Positions 14,580 through 22,436 of a stretch of 35,849 nucleotides of DNA are shown here, one piece after another. Position 1 is the first letter of the stretch, and the number at the start of each line of letters is the position of its first letter. The stretch covers positions 1-35,849 of the forward strand of contig JAGRHA010000106.1 in NCBI GenBank assembly GCA_020445205.1, written 5' to 3'. Position numbers and translations under genes: made by a program. A model generated the notes under the pieces. That model searched no databases. It saw only the letters and a list, made by a program, of their open reading frames with translations, and had not been told where the DNA came from. The DNA comes from Gammaproteobacteria bacterium. Lineage in GTDB: Bacteria; Pseudomonadota; Gammaproteobacteria; Chromatiales; Chromatiaceae.

Positions 14580-15962
14580 TCAGTTGGCCGTGCCGTCTCG
14601 CTGCAGCTGTCGGTACTCGGCTTCGAAAAAGAACTCGCGCTCGCCGAAGGCGGGCCGCAGTTGGTCGAGCCAGGTGGCCTTGGGGTCGAAGCGGGCGAAG
14701 AAGGGGCGCTGCACCCAGTCCGGGTTACGTCCCTGGATGAAACGCAGGGCAAACACCTTTTCGCCGTGGATTTCCGTGATGCCCTGGACTTCCACCTTGC
14801 CCGGACCCGCGCTCATGCTGGGCCCGCGTGCCGTGCGTCCAAGCCCCGACACGCGCTGCATCGCGCCACGGTAAATCTCCCACGCACGTGCCAGCGGCAC
14901 TTCGAAGTACCGGCGCGCACCGGTGTCCCGCTCGACGAACATGTAGTACGGCACGATGCCGAGTTCGACCTGGGTCTGCCACAGCCGCGCCCAGGTGTCG
15001 GCATCGTCGTTGATGTTGGCGAGCAGCGGACCCTGGCTGCGGATTTCGGCGCCGCTGCTGCGAACGCGCGCGATGGCCTGTTGTGCCACGTCCGTCGACA
15101 GCTCGCGCCAATGGTTGTAGTGGGCCATGATCGCGACATGCTTGCCGGCGGCCACGAGGCGCGTGAGCAGTGCGACCAGGTCATCGGCATCGGCATCGCT
15201 GACAAAGCGCTGCGGCCAGAAGGTCAGGGCCTTGGTGCCGATGCGGATGGTGCGGATGTGCGCGAAGCGCGGGTCGAGCAACGGCTCGAGGTACGCCGCC
15301 AGATGGCGGGTCTTCATGACCATCGGATCCCCGCCGGTGATCAAGAGATCACTGACTTCGCGGTGAGCTAACAGGTAAGCATGCAGCTTTGCGGCGTCGG
15401 TAGATGCCATGCGCAACTGCTTGTCGCCGACGAACTGCGCCCAGCGGAAGCAGAACGTGCAATAGCTATGGCAGGTCTGACCCTGGCTGGGAAAGAACAG
15501 CACGGTTTGGCGGTATTTGTGCTGCAGGCCTTCGATCGGTGTGCCGTCGTCGCTCGATGGGATATTCAGTTCCCGCTGCCCCGCCGGATGTGGATTGAGT
15601 TGCGTGCGCAATTCTCCGACCAGGGCCTGCGTCTCGGTGGCTGGCTTGCCGTCGCGCAGGCTCGCGGCGATGCGGTCGTACAGTGCCGGCGGCAGCATGT
15701 CGCGCTGCGGAAACGTGAGTTGATAGATCGGATCGTGCGGTACGCGCGTCCAGTCGATGAGCTCTTCGACCACGTAGGTGTTGATGCGAAAAGGCAGGAC
15801 ACTCGATACAGCGCGCATCTCGAACCGCGTGTCTGCGGGCAATCGGCGCAGTTGCGGAATGCGCTCGAGATCGCGCTGCGTATAAACCTTGAATTCGGAA
15901 CGGCTTGCGGTTGCTGACGGCGACGCGACGAAGCGCCGCGCGGATGCGGAACTGGGTGGCAT
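14580..15962 (-). CDS. lysine 2,3-aminomutase-like radical SAM protein (KamA family)
   Basis: A 460-residue radical SAM enzyme. The [4Fe-4S] motif is CHSYCTFC (Cys164, 168, 171). DLLITGGDPMVM and MAHYNHWREL follow the aminomutase order, as does SQGPLLANINDD (compare SVLLKGVNDD). Lys389 in SAGPGKVEV aligns with the pyridoxal-phosphate lysine of lysine 2,3-aminomutase (GGGGK). It is much longer than EpmB (about 340) and closer to free amino-acid aminomutases, with an unusual N-terminal 100 residues. I place the start at 15962, with AGAGG just upstream, rather than at 16028. The aspartates that set lysine specificity are not obvious near VERDTG, so the substrate is open. No acetyltransferase (AblB) gene is adjacent. 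Confidence 0.87.
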   Translation of the reverse strand: MPPSSASARRFVASPSATASRSEFKVYTQRDLERIPQLRRLPADTRFEMRAVSSVLPFRINTYVVEELIDWTRVPHDPIYQLTFPQRDMLPPALYDRIAASLRDGKPATETQALVGELRTQLNPHPAGQRELNIPSSDDGTPIEGLQHKYRQTVLFFPSQGQTCHSYCTFCFRWAQFVGDKQLRMASTDAAKLHAYLLAHREVSDLLITGGDPMVMKTRHLAAYLEPLLDPRFAHIRTIRIGTKALTFWPQRFVSDADADDLVALLTRLVAAGKHVAIMAHYNHWRELSTDVAQQAIARVRSSGAEIRSQGPLLANINDDADTWARLWQTQVELGIVPYYMFVERDTGARRYFEVPLARAWEIYRGAMQRVSGLGRTARGPSMSAGPGKVEVQGITEIHGEKVFALRFIQGRNPDWVQRPFFARFDPKATWLDQLRPAFGEREFFFEAEYRQLQRDGTAN

Positions 15963-16171
15963 AAAGGGCCTCTCTGGTAGATCGGCGGGGGAAAGCGGGC
16001 CCCGCCAAGCCTGTGGCATCGGAGGCAAAGCCTGCCACCGGCCACGCTGCCTCGCGCGGTCGGTCGCCGGCGAGCGGTCTGAGAAAATGTCGCAAGACCC
16101 TAACAGAACAGTCCTTCGTATTCAAAGCATTGGCCCGGCGGCTATGCGTGAATAAAAATTAAGAAACCGAC

Positions 16172-16186
16172 ATAACATCGTGTTAT
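16172..16186. repeat. perfect palindrome upstream of the aminomutase-like gene
   Basis: ATAACA (16172-16177), spacer TCG, TGTTAT (16181-16186). It lies in the 290-base gap between the two radical SAM genes, about 210 bases before the aminomutase-like start, in locally AT-rich DNA suited to a promoter or operator. An AAGGAG right after it (16189-16194, plus strand) leads no credible reading frame. The gap holds no gene I can support. Confidence 0.45.
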
Positions 16187-16252
16187 TGAAGGAGATAAAC
16201 TTTCGACAATCACGCGCGTGTGTCGCCTCTGATGTCGTGCATAGGTGACGGT

Positions 16253-17314
16253 TCAAAACAACCGCAACTGGCCGGAGGCGGCCGGCGCCTGGAAAAGGTC
16301 GCAGCGCAGTGTGACCTTGCCGTCGAGGCCGAGGCGCCGAGAGGCGAGGCGAAAGCGCTGCTCGATCAAGTCGGCATAGTGGCCGCGTCCGCGCTGACGC
16401 AGACCGAAGCGGCTTTCGTTGTCTTTGCCACCACGCGTGTCGCTGACATGACTCATGACCCTTGATGCCTGCCCCGGCACATGGTTCTGCAACCAGTCAC
16501 GGAACAGTGGCGCCACTTCGAGTGGCAGACGTAAGAGGATGTAGCCGGCACTCCCGGCCCCGGCATCACGTGCACTTTCCAGCAAGCTCTCGATCTCGGT
16601 CTCGTTGAGTACCGGGATCAGCGGCGCCAGCATCACCTTCACGGGAATGCCGGCCGTGGCGAGGGATTCGATTACCTGCAGGCGCCGCTGTGGTGCCGCG
16701 GCACGCGGTTCGAGCGTCCGCGCGAGCCGGCGGTCGAGTGTGGTCAGGGAAACGGCGACTTCGACCAATTGCAGCGCTGCCATCTCCGCCAGCAGGTCCA
16801 GGTCGCGCTCGATCAACGCGGATTTGGTGATCAGCAGTGTCGGATGGCGTGTGGCGTGCAAGATCTCCAGTACGCGGCGCGTGATGCGGTGCTCACGTTC
16901 GATCGGCTGGTAGGCGTCGGTCACACCGCTGATGGCGAGTGGTGCAGGACGGTATGACGGCGCGCCGAGTTCGCGCTCGAGCAGGGCGGGCAGATCCGGG
17001 CGCGCGAACAGAACGCTTTCGAAGTCGAGGCCGGGCGACAGGTCGAGCCAGGCATGCGTCGGCCGTGCGTAGCAATAGATGCACCCGTGTTCGCAACCTC
17101 GATACGGATTGACCGAGCGGTCGAATGGGATATCGGGCGAGTCGTTGTAGCTGATCGCCGTGCGCGCGCTGTCGATGCCGACGCGGGTGCGCAATGGCGC
17201 GCGCTCGTCCGCATGCCAGCCGTCGTCGAACGGGTCCGTGCGTCGGACATGGAAGCGGTTCGCCGGGTTGTCGCCGGCGCCGCGCCCGCGTCGGGTGTTG
17301 TCATTGTGACTCAT
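16253..17314 (-). CDS. PA0069-family radical SAM protein
   Basis: A 353-residue protein of the PA0069/Rv2578c radical SAM family, related to spore photoproduct lyase-like proteins. The cluster-binding CEHGCIYC places cysteines at residues 74, 78 and 81, directly after the family phrase NPYRGCEHGC. Further family features are ISGVTDAYQPIERE, LLITKSALIERDLDLL and PVKVMLAPLIPVLNETEIE, with a basic C-terminal region (FGLRQRGRGHYADLIEQRF). Length is normal. The reaction of this family is unknown. It is the upstream member of a leftward pair of radical SAM genes, but the 290-base gap to the aminomutase-like gene suggests separate promoters. Confidence 0.9.
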   Translation of the reverse strand: MSHNDNTRRGRGAGDNPANRFHVRRTDPFDDGWHADERAPLRTRVGIDSARTAISYNDSPDIPFDRSVNPYRGCEHGCIYCYARPTHAWLDLSPGLDFESVLFARPDLPALLERELGAPSYRPAPLAISGVTDAYQPIEREHRITRRVLEILHATRHPTLLITKSALIERDLDLLAEMAALQLVEVAVSLTTLDRRLARTLEPRAAAPQRRLQVIESLATAGIPVKVMLAPLIPVLNETEIESLLESARDAGAGSAGYILLRLPLEVAPLFRDWLQNHVPGQASRVMSHVSDTRGGKDNESRFGLRQRGRGHYADLIEQRFRLASRRLGLDGKVTLRCDLFQAPAASGQLRLF

Positions 17315-17342
17315 CGTTTAAGTCGCAATGTGTCAAGAAAAC

Positions 17343-17360
17343 TTTACGCAATCGTAAAGG
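17343..17360. repeat. inverted repeat upstream of the PA0069-like gene
   Basis: CTTTACG (17343-17349), spacer CAAT, CGTAAAG (17354-17360): perfect 7-bp arms. It lies 29 bases before the start of the leftward radical SAM gene, within its likely promoter or leader, so it could be an operator or a leader hairpin. It is not followed by a T-run. Confidence 0.45.
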
Positions 17361-17546
17361 TTGGCCGGGTGATTCGGCCACTGCAATCGGCGGGAATGAT
17401 CCAGCGAACGACGTTGTTTCGTGATTTCAGTGGCTTAAGTCCCGATTAACCTGTCCGAGCCGTTGAGTACACACAACTGGCATGGGTGATGCTTCGGGTT
17501 AGGTGGGCATTGCAGCGATGTGTCCCGCGAATGGACGGAGGTGGTC

Positions 17547-17942
17547 ATGTCGGGCAGTCAGTTGATGGCGAGCATGTGGTATCGATCGGACGACATTGCG
17601 CCGGTCCTAACTCCCAAGGCGTACGGGATGCGTGACAGCGATCTTGAAGCTCAGAACGAAACGTTCTCCGGCACGGGCGGCATCAGTCAGCACAACAGGG
17701 TTGCCGGATTCGTGCCCGCATACTGCAATACCGAGACCGGGGAATCGGTCGCCTCGGCCTACGCCGATGGCAGCCCGGCGCCCGTCCACATCCTCGATGG
17801 TCTGCCCGAGAGCTGGGTGGCAGCACGTGACGATGACGGCGTCGTGACCCGCGCCAAGGCTGGCGTCATCGCGGGCTTTCTGCGTGACGGGTGCTTCTAC
17901 ACGCGAGAAGCGGCGGCATTGGAACTCGCCGACGGCGAGTAA
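17547..17942 (+). CDS. hypothetical protein
   Basis: A 131-residue soluble, acidic protein that I do not recognise. CGGAGG at 17536-17541 is well placed before the ATG at 17547, so I prefer this start to the in-frame GTG at 17520. The sequence (NRVAGFVPAYCNTETGE, DGLPESWVAARDDDGVV, IAGFLRDGCFYTREAAALEL) has a regular alternating pattern that suggests a small folded domain, with Cys in YCNTET and DGCF. It has no signal peptide or membrane segment and stands alone between a leftward radical SAM gene and the ExeA-like gene. Confidence 0.7.
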   Translation: MSGSQLMASMWYRSDDIAPVLTPKAYGMRDSDLEAQNETFSGTGGISQHNRVAGFVPAYCNTETGESVASAYADGSPAPVHILDGLPESWVAARDDDGVVTRAKAGVIAGFLRDGCFYTREAAALELADGE

Positions 17943-18079
17943 TCGCCGGGCCGAGGCGTCGTCGCAGCCCGACACGCGGAGCTCCATTGCCCCCCCACGC
18001 GGCCGTCGCGGGGCGTGATCCCGAACCGCTTTCCCTGCCGTGACATTCTGTGACCCGGTTCACCGTTTTCTCCCGCCCG

Positions 18080-18150
18080 GTACTTATCCTCCTTTCTTTA
18101 GGGATTAATTCGTTAAATTCCTCTAAAGTACTGAGCTAGCATATATTAAT
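18080..18150 (+). promoter_or_regulatory. AT-rich promoter region of the ExeA-like gene with nested inverted repeats
   Basis: An AT-rich block in GC-rich surroundings contains two nested inverted repeats: GTACTT (18080-18085) with AAGTAC (18126-18131), and CTTTAG (18096-18101) with CTAAAG (18122-18127). It ends in TATATTAAT (18142-18150), which holds a reasonable -10 box. This is the only plausible promoter for the gene at 18238 and the repeats could bind a regulator. Confidence 0.4.
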
Positions 18151-18200
18151 AGGGCGAAACCCGGCGTAATCCAGACCGGGGGAGCAAAGGCCACGCAACG
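18150..18200 (+). promoter_or_regulatory. possible c-di-GMP (GEMM)-like leader
   Basis: The leader contains AGGGCGAAACCC (18151-18162 region), a short stem CCCGG/CCGGG, then GGGGAGCAAAGGCC. The order and wording resemble the conserved GGGCAAACC and GGGACGCAAAGCC halves of the c-di-GMP-I (GEMM) aptamer, each with one extra or changed base. The second helix with its tetraloop receptor is not evident in the remaining 38 bases before the ATG. Treat as a weak candidate. Confidence 0.27.
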
Positions 18201-18237
18201 CGCGCCACTCCATCGCCGGCCACGCCAGGGGGGCACG

Positions 18238-20979
18238 ATGTACGAGTCGTATTACAAACTCAGCAACGATCCGTTTCGCTTGCTGCCGGACCCGGGCGTT
18301 TGCTTTCCGCACCGCAGCAGCAACCGCGCCTGGGCGTACCTGCGCTACGCACTGAAGCGCGGTGAGGGGATCGTGGTGGTCACGGGACCGCCAGGTTCGG
18401 GCAAGACGACGCTGTCCGAGCGCCTGCTCGGCGAAGTCAATCCGGCCAAAGTCGTCGCTGTACGTATCGTTGCCGCCGAGCTCTCCGCAACCGATCTGCT
18501 ACGCAAGCTGGCGTATGAGATGGGGCTACAGGTCGAGGGCAAGGATCGTTCGATGCTGTCGCTGATGATCGAACGCCACCTGCTGGGCGTCGAGCGTTCG
18601 CATCGCTCCGTGCTGGTGGTCGTCGACGAGGCGCAGACGCTGTCCCATCATGCGCTCGAGGCGCTGCGCCTGCTCACTGACCTGCAGGTGCAGGGCAAGC
18701 CCGTCATGCAGCTGGTGTTGTTCGGACAAGACGAACTGGAAGGCGTGATGGGCGCGCCCGGCATGGAACAGTTTCAACAACGCGTGATCGCGGGATGTCG
18801 GCTCGAGCCGATGGATCTCGTCGAAACCAAGGGCTACATCGAGTATCGCCTGAGCGTGGCCAATTGGCGTGGCGATCCCAGTGTAAACGGTCCTGCCGTC
18901 CTCGCGATCTATCGCTACAGTCACGGAATCCCGCGCCACGTCAACAAGATCTGCAGTCGCCTGTTCTTGCACGCCAGTGGTGAAGAGCGACATGCGCTGA
19001 CCGACCGCGACGTGCGCGTCGTCGTCGGTGACCTGCGCAACGAGCTGCTGGCGCCCGTCGACGATGATCCGCTGGCCGGCGAGAGTCTGAGCGGCGGTGT
19101 GTTCGATTCGGTGTACGAGCTGTCGCTCGTCCCGGCGCGTGAAGAACCTGCGACCCACGTACCCGCAGCACGGGTGACGTCACCCGCCGTGCGGCCGATG
19201 ATGGACCAGGGCTACGCCACTGCGGATTCGCGGCCGATGAGCGGTCAACCGGCGACCTTCGTGCGCTATTCGCGCGGCCGCCCGGCGCGGCGTCGTCTGC
19301 GTTCGTTGATTCGCACCTTGCCGCTGCGTCTGCGTGACGCGCTTGTTGCGGCTTGGGCCTGGTTGGCCGACGCGCTGCGGCATCTGCCGGATCGGCGGTT
19401 CGTGGCAGCGCGTCTTCGTGACTCGACCGCGGCCATGCGGGCGACGCTCAAGACCGGGTTCGAGAAGCGCTGGCCTGTGTTGCGAACCAAGTTGATGCTG
19501 ACGATGCAGGACTTGCGCACGCAGCGCATCGGTGTCGCCGTTCCCGTGATGGTGCTGGGTGCCGCAGCGGCACTGATCGGTATCGCCTTGCTGCCGTTCG
19601 GTGGCGGCTCGACAGCGCCGACGACGCGTGCAACGGATCTCGCCACCGAGGCCGACACTGCGTCCCGGTACGCGGGAAATGTCCTCGACGGCAGTCAATA
19701 CGTGAACTCGAGCGCAGGCAAGCATCCCCACGGACTGCCCGCATCCACAGGCGGTGGCGAACATGATCTGTCAGCCGGCTTCAACCTTGCTGATGCCGGT
19801 ATCACACAGGGTGAGGCGGTTTCCGCGACGGCAGCCGCGCCGGACATCCGCGACGGGGTCGTGCCGATCGCCGATGGCGTGGCAGTGGGGCTCGTCGACG
19901 AATTGAGCAGAGCGGACAGTACCCTGAACATCTGGGCGGTGGCACGCAATGCCCGCAATGAGGCGAGTGGCAAGGACGGCGTGCTTTGGTCGCGGGAGGC
20001 CGAAGACACGGCGCACGCCGATGCCTCGGTGGTAACCAATGACGCATCTGCCGAGCCCGACAAGGTGACTTCAAGGACGGTCACCACGGCGGCCGTGGCC
20101 GAGCCGGCAACCAGCGATGATGCGGGCGTGGCCAACGAAAAACAGATCGCCATGATGTTCATCCGCGAGACCGATGCCCAGCTCGACTATGTGCGCTTCC
20201 TACCGGCCACGGGTGCGGGGAAGGCCGCAGAGACACCGCCACCTGCGGTAATGGAGAGCGGGGTGTCCTATGCGGCGGAACTCGAGCTGGTCGATGGAGC
20301 CGAGCCTGATGCGACGGGTGCCTCGACGCTGCCGGAGCGACCGGTCGTGATTGCACAGGTCGAGGACACATCGTCGACCACGGCGGCGCCGGACGTCATT
20401 GCACACGCCGACGACAGCTTGTCGACGTCGTCAATGTCGGATGCAGCGACTGTGGCGGCAGATGCCTCACCCACTGCCGCGCCGGCTGCGCCAGAGGATG
20501 TCGCTGATGCACCAGCACCGGCAGCACCGTCGGTGCCGTCGAAGGTGACACAGCTGCTCGCTGCAGCTGAAGAGGCCTATGATGCCGACCGCCTGCTGTT
20601 GCCTGAGAAGCGCAGCGCCTACGGTTATCTGCAGGCGGTTCTGGCAGTTGACGCCGACAACGCCGCGGCACATGCCGGAATCACGCGTATCGTGGATCGC
20701 TACGCTGACCTGGCGCGCGAGGCGATCGCGCAGGAGAACTTCGACCGCGCCGAGCGATTCGTCGACCGTGGACTGCGTGTGAACTCACGCAGCACCCTGC
20801 TGCGTGCCCTGCAGCAAGAGGTGGACGTGGCGCGTGCCGAAGCGGAGGCGGTTGCCATGGCCGAGGCCGAGATGGCGCGGCTCGCTGCACAGCCTGAGGT
20901 CGTCGAGCCCGTCGTCGAAACGCCAAAGCCGAAGCTGTCGAACTTCCAGCGCCTCATGAATTTCGCCAGTGGACTGTGA
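18238..20979 (+). CDS. ExeA/GspA-like AAA ATPase with membrane segment and C-terminal repeats
   Basis: A 913-residue inner-membrane protein. The N-terminal ~270 residues are an ExeA/GspA-type AAA ATPase: the opening MYESYYKLSNDPFRLLPDPG, Walker A GPPGSGKTT at 50-58, Walker B SVLVVVDEAQTL near 123-134, and arginine-rich YSHGIPRHVNKICSRL near 230. A basic linker leads to one hydrophobic span at about 432-455 (VPVMVLGAAAALIGIALLPF). A long Ala/Asp/Thr-rich, probably unstructured region follows, then a helical TPR-like end from ~770 (AYGYLQAVLAVDADNAAAHAG, ENFDRAERFVDRGLRVN). ExeA's peptidoglycan-binding domain is absent. ExeA proteins help place secretin pores through the cell wall; a comparable role in secretion or envelope assembly is plausible, but no secretion genes are adjacent. 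The start follows a G-rich AGGGGGGC. Confidence 0.85.
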   Translation: MYESYYKLSNDPFRLLPDPGVCFPHRSSNRAWAYLRYALKRGEGIVVVTGPPGSGKTTLSERLLGEVNPAKVVAVRIVAAELSATDLLRKLAYEMGLQVEGKDRSMLSLMIERHLLGVERSHRSVLVVVDEAQTLSHHALEALRLLTDLQVQGKPVMQLVLFGQDELEGVMGAPGMEQFQQRVIAGCRLEPMDLVETKGYIEYRLSVANWRGDPSVNGPAVLAIYRYSHGIPRHVNKICSRLFLHASGEERHALTDRDVRVVVGDLRNELLAPVDDDPLAGESLSGGVFDSVYELSLVPAREEPATHVPAARVTSPAVRPMMDQGYATADSRPMSGQPATFVRYSRGRPARRRLRSLIRTLPLRLRDALVAAWAWLADALRHLPDRRFVAARLRDSTAAMRATLKTGFEKRWPVLRTKLMLTMQDLRTQRIGVAVPVMVLGAAAALIGIALLPFGGGSTAPTTRATDLATEADTASRYAGNVLDGSQYVNSSAGKHPHGLPASTGGGEHDLSAGFNLADAGITQGEAVSATAAAPDIRDGVVPIADGVAVGLVDELSRADSTLNIWAVARNARNEASGKDGVLWSREAEDTAHADASVVTNDASAEPDKVTSRTVTTAAVAEPATSDDAGVANEKQIAMMFIRETDAQLDYVRFLPATGAGKAAETPPPAVMESGVSYAAELELVDGAEPDATGASTLPERPVVIAQVEDTSSTTAAPDVIAHADDSLSTSSMSDAATVAADASPTAAPAAPEDVADAPAPAAPSVPSKVTQLLAAAEEAYDADRLLLPEKRSAYGYLQAVLAVDADNAAAHAGITRIVDRYADLAREAIAQENFDRAERFVDRGLRVNSRSTLLRALQQEVDVARAEAEAVAMAEAEMARLAAQPEVVEPVVETPKPKLSNFQRLMNFASGL

Positions 20980-21079
20980 TCAACTGCCCAGCGCGTAGAG
21001 CATCATGAGCACGCCCTGCGGGACATCCGTCTTCGTTGTGCCATGTGATCGATCCGTGTTGAACGGATGATCGCGTAAT

Positions 21080-21111
21080 AAAAAACCCGGCCGAGAGGGC
21101 CGGGTTTTTTT
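21080..21111. terminator. bidirectional intrinsic terminator
   Basis: A-run, stem ACCCGGCC, loop, stem GGCCGGGT, then seven T residues (21105-21111). The A-run on the left serves as the T-run for leftward transcripts. It lies between the convergent ends of the ExeA-like gene (20979) and the cytochrome-DUF302 gene (21153) and should stop both. Confidence 0.9.
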
Positions 21112-21152
21112 GCTGCATGGCGGGCGGTGTCGCGCCCGACCGGGCAGGGCCG

Positions 21153-22268
21153 TCAAGACGACGATTTGCCCGCAGCGCCTGCTGCCATCACGTCGAGCAT
21201 CTGCTGGTTGACGCGGATCGCCGTTTCGACGACTTCGTTGGGCAGCAACTTGCTGTTGATCAGCATGTCGAGGTTCAACATCATCAGCCACAGCTTGCCA
21301 TCGGCGTCTTCGACCATCGAGATGCGGCACGGCATGTAGCTCGAGAAAACCGGGTCCGCCATGACCATGAGGCGAGCATCCAACGGGTTGCAGAACTGGA
21401 AGATCGACAGGTGTGGCATCGTCACGTCCTGGCGCGCCAGAAACTGTGAGACTTTCTGTTGCGCGACCTTCTTCAGACCGATTTCTTCCGCCTTGGCAAG
21501 CATCGCCTCTTCAGCCTTCTCGGTGGTGACGCCTGCATCCAGCGCCATGCGCACGACGGTCTGCTTGATGTCGGTGATCTGAATGCTCTCGTTGAGCTTG
21601 CGACTGCCGAACTCCGCCAGCGAAGGTGCATAGGTCGGTGCCTGGAAGGCGTAGCCCTTGATCACGCGGTTGTCGTCCAGCGTCGCGAGGTAGGCCGCGA
21701 GGTTGATGAAATCCTGATCCTTGTAGTCGGAGAAGGTGTCGTCTTCCTTGTCGTTGGCATGAACGCGCTGCTGCTCGGCGAAGTTGCGCATCGTCGTGTA
21801 CAGATACTCGGGATGCTGGCCGGCCAGCGGCGGGGCCTCTTTGCTCGGTTTGCCGTAGCCGTCGCTGTTGTGACAGTTCTTGCAATCGCTGCGATAGATG
21901 TCTTTGCCCTCGTCGACATCACCGAACGAGCTCTGGATGTTGAAGCGTCCATCGGAGCTGAGGTCGAGCGATGACAGGTAAGCAGCGACATCGTCGAAAT
22001 CGCGCTCGGTGAATTTCTCGAGCTGTGCAGTGCGCACCATGAGCGGGTAGACACGGTGGCCTTCCACGTAGTCCTTCATCGCCTTGATGATGTACTCCTT
22101 GGGTAGGCCGGCAATACGCGGCGACAGCTTGCCCGACGCGCCCTGACCATGTGCGCCGTGACACAGTGCGCAGCTCTTGTTCAGTTCCTGGCCGTTGGCA
22201 AGGTTGGCCGATAGGGTGGGGAGGCTTACAGCCAGCAGGCACGCGGCAGCAATGATTCTTTTTAGCAT
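21153..22268 (-). CDS. diheme cytochrome c fused to a DUF302 domain
   Basis: A 371-residue exported protein. Signal peptide at residues 1-21 (ACLLAVSLPTLSA). Two class I cytochrome domains follow, with CALCH at residues 33-37 and CKNCH at 129-133, each with the post-haem phrase of cytochrome c4-like proteins (RIAGLPKEYIIKAM, PLAGQHPEYLYTTM). After a helical linker (about 205-280) the C-terminal ~85 residues match DUF302: MPHLSIFQFCNPLDARLMV, DPVFSSYMPCRISMVEDADG, KLWLMMLNLDMLI. Stand-alone DUF302 proteins are common; fusion behind cytochromes is less so, and the function of DUF302 is not established. Two extra cysteines (FC, PC) in this domain could bind metal or form a disulfide. The gene lies 168 bases after the hydrogenase protease gene on the same strand, behind its own FNR-like site. 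Confidence 0.88.
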   Translation of the reverse strand: MLKRIIAAACLLAVSLPTLSANLANGQELNKSCALCHGAHGQGASGKLSPRIAGLPKEYIIKAMKDYVEGHRVYPLMVRTAQLEKFTERDFDDVAAYLSSLDLSSDGRFNIQSSFGDVDEGKDIYRSDCKNCHNSDGYGKPSKEAPPLAGQHPEYLYTTMRNFAEQQRVHANDKEDDTFSDYKDQDFINLAAYLATLDDNRVIKGYAFQAPTYAPSLAEFGSRKLNESIQITDIKQTVVRMALDAGVTTEKAEEAMLAKAEEIGLKKVAQQKVSQFLARQDVTMPHLSIFQFCNPLDARLMVMADPVFSSYMPCRISMVEDADGKLWLMMLNLDMLINSKLLPNEVVETAIRVNQQMLDVMAAGAAGKSSS

Positions 22269-22346
22269 CTGCGATCTCTCCGGGAAGGTTGGAATCGGAC
22301 GCCCGCAGTGCTGCCGGTAAAGCGGGGGGTTTTCAACGGGGCCGGA

Positions 22347-22388
22347 CTATGCGCATATTAGAAAAACAAGATTTATGATCTAGAACAA
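22347..22388 (-). promoter_or_regulatory. FNR-like promoter of the cytochrome-DUF302 gene
   Basis: On the minus strand TTGTT-CTAG-ATCAT (22388-22375) matches the FNR/ANR consensus TTGAT-N4-ATCAA at eight of ten positions. A possible -10, CATAGT (22352-22347), is centred about 32 bases downstream of the box centre, the spacing of class II FNR promoters. A TAATAT at 22360-22355 is an alternative -10 with less fitting spacing. The start codon is at 22268. Oxygen-responsive control is inferred. Confidence 0.45.
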
Positions 22389-22436
22389 GAAACCCTAGGC
22401 TTTTGTCGTTTTTTGCGAATGGATTTCCCAACCAGC

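Noticed and set aside
16189..16240. AAGGAG on the plus strand as the start of a small gene
   Set aside because: Possible starts downstream run into stop codons within a few codons.
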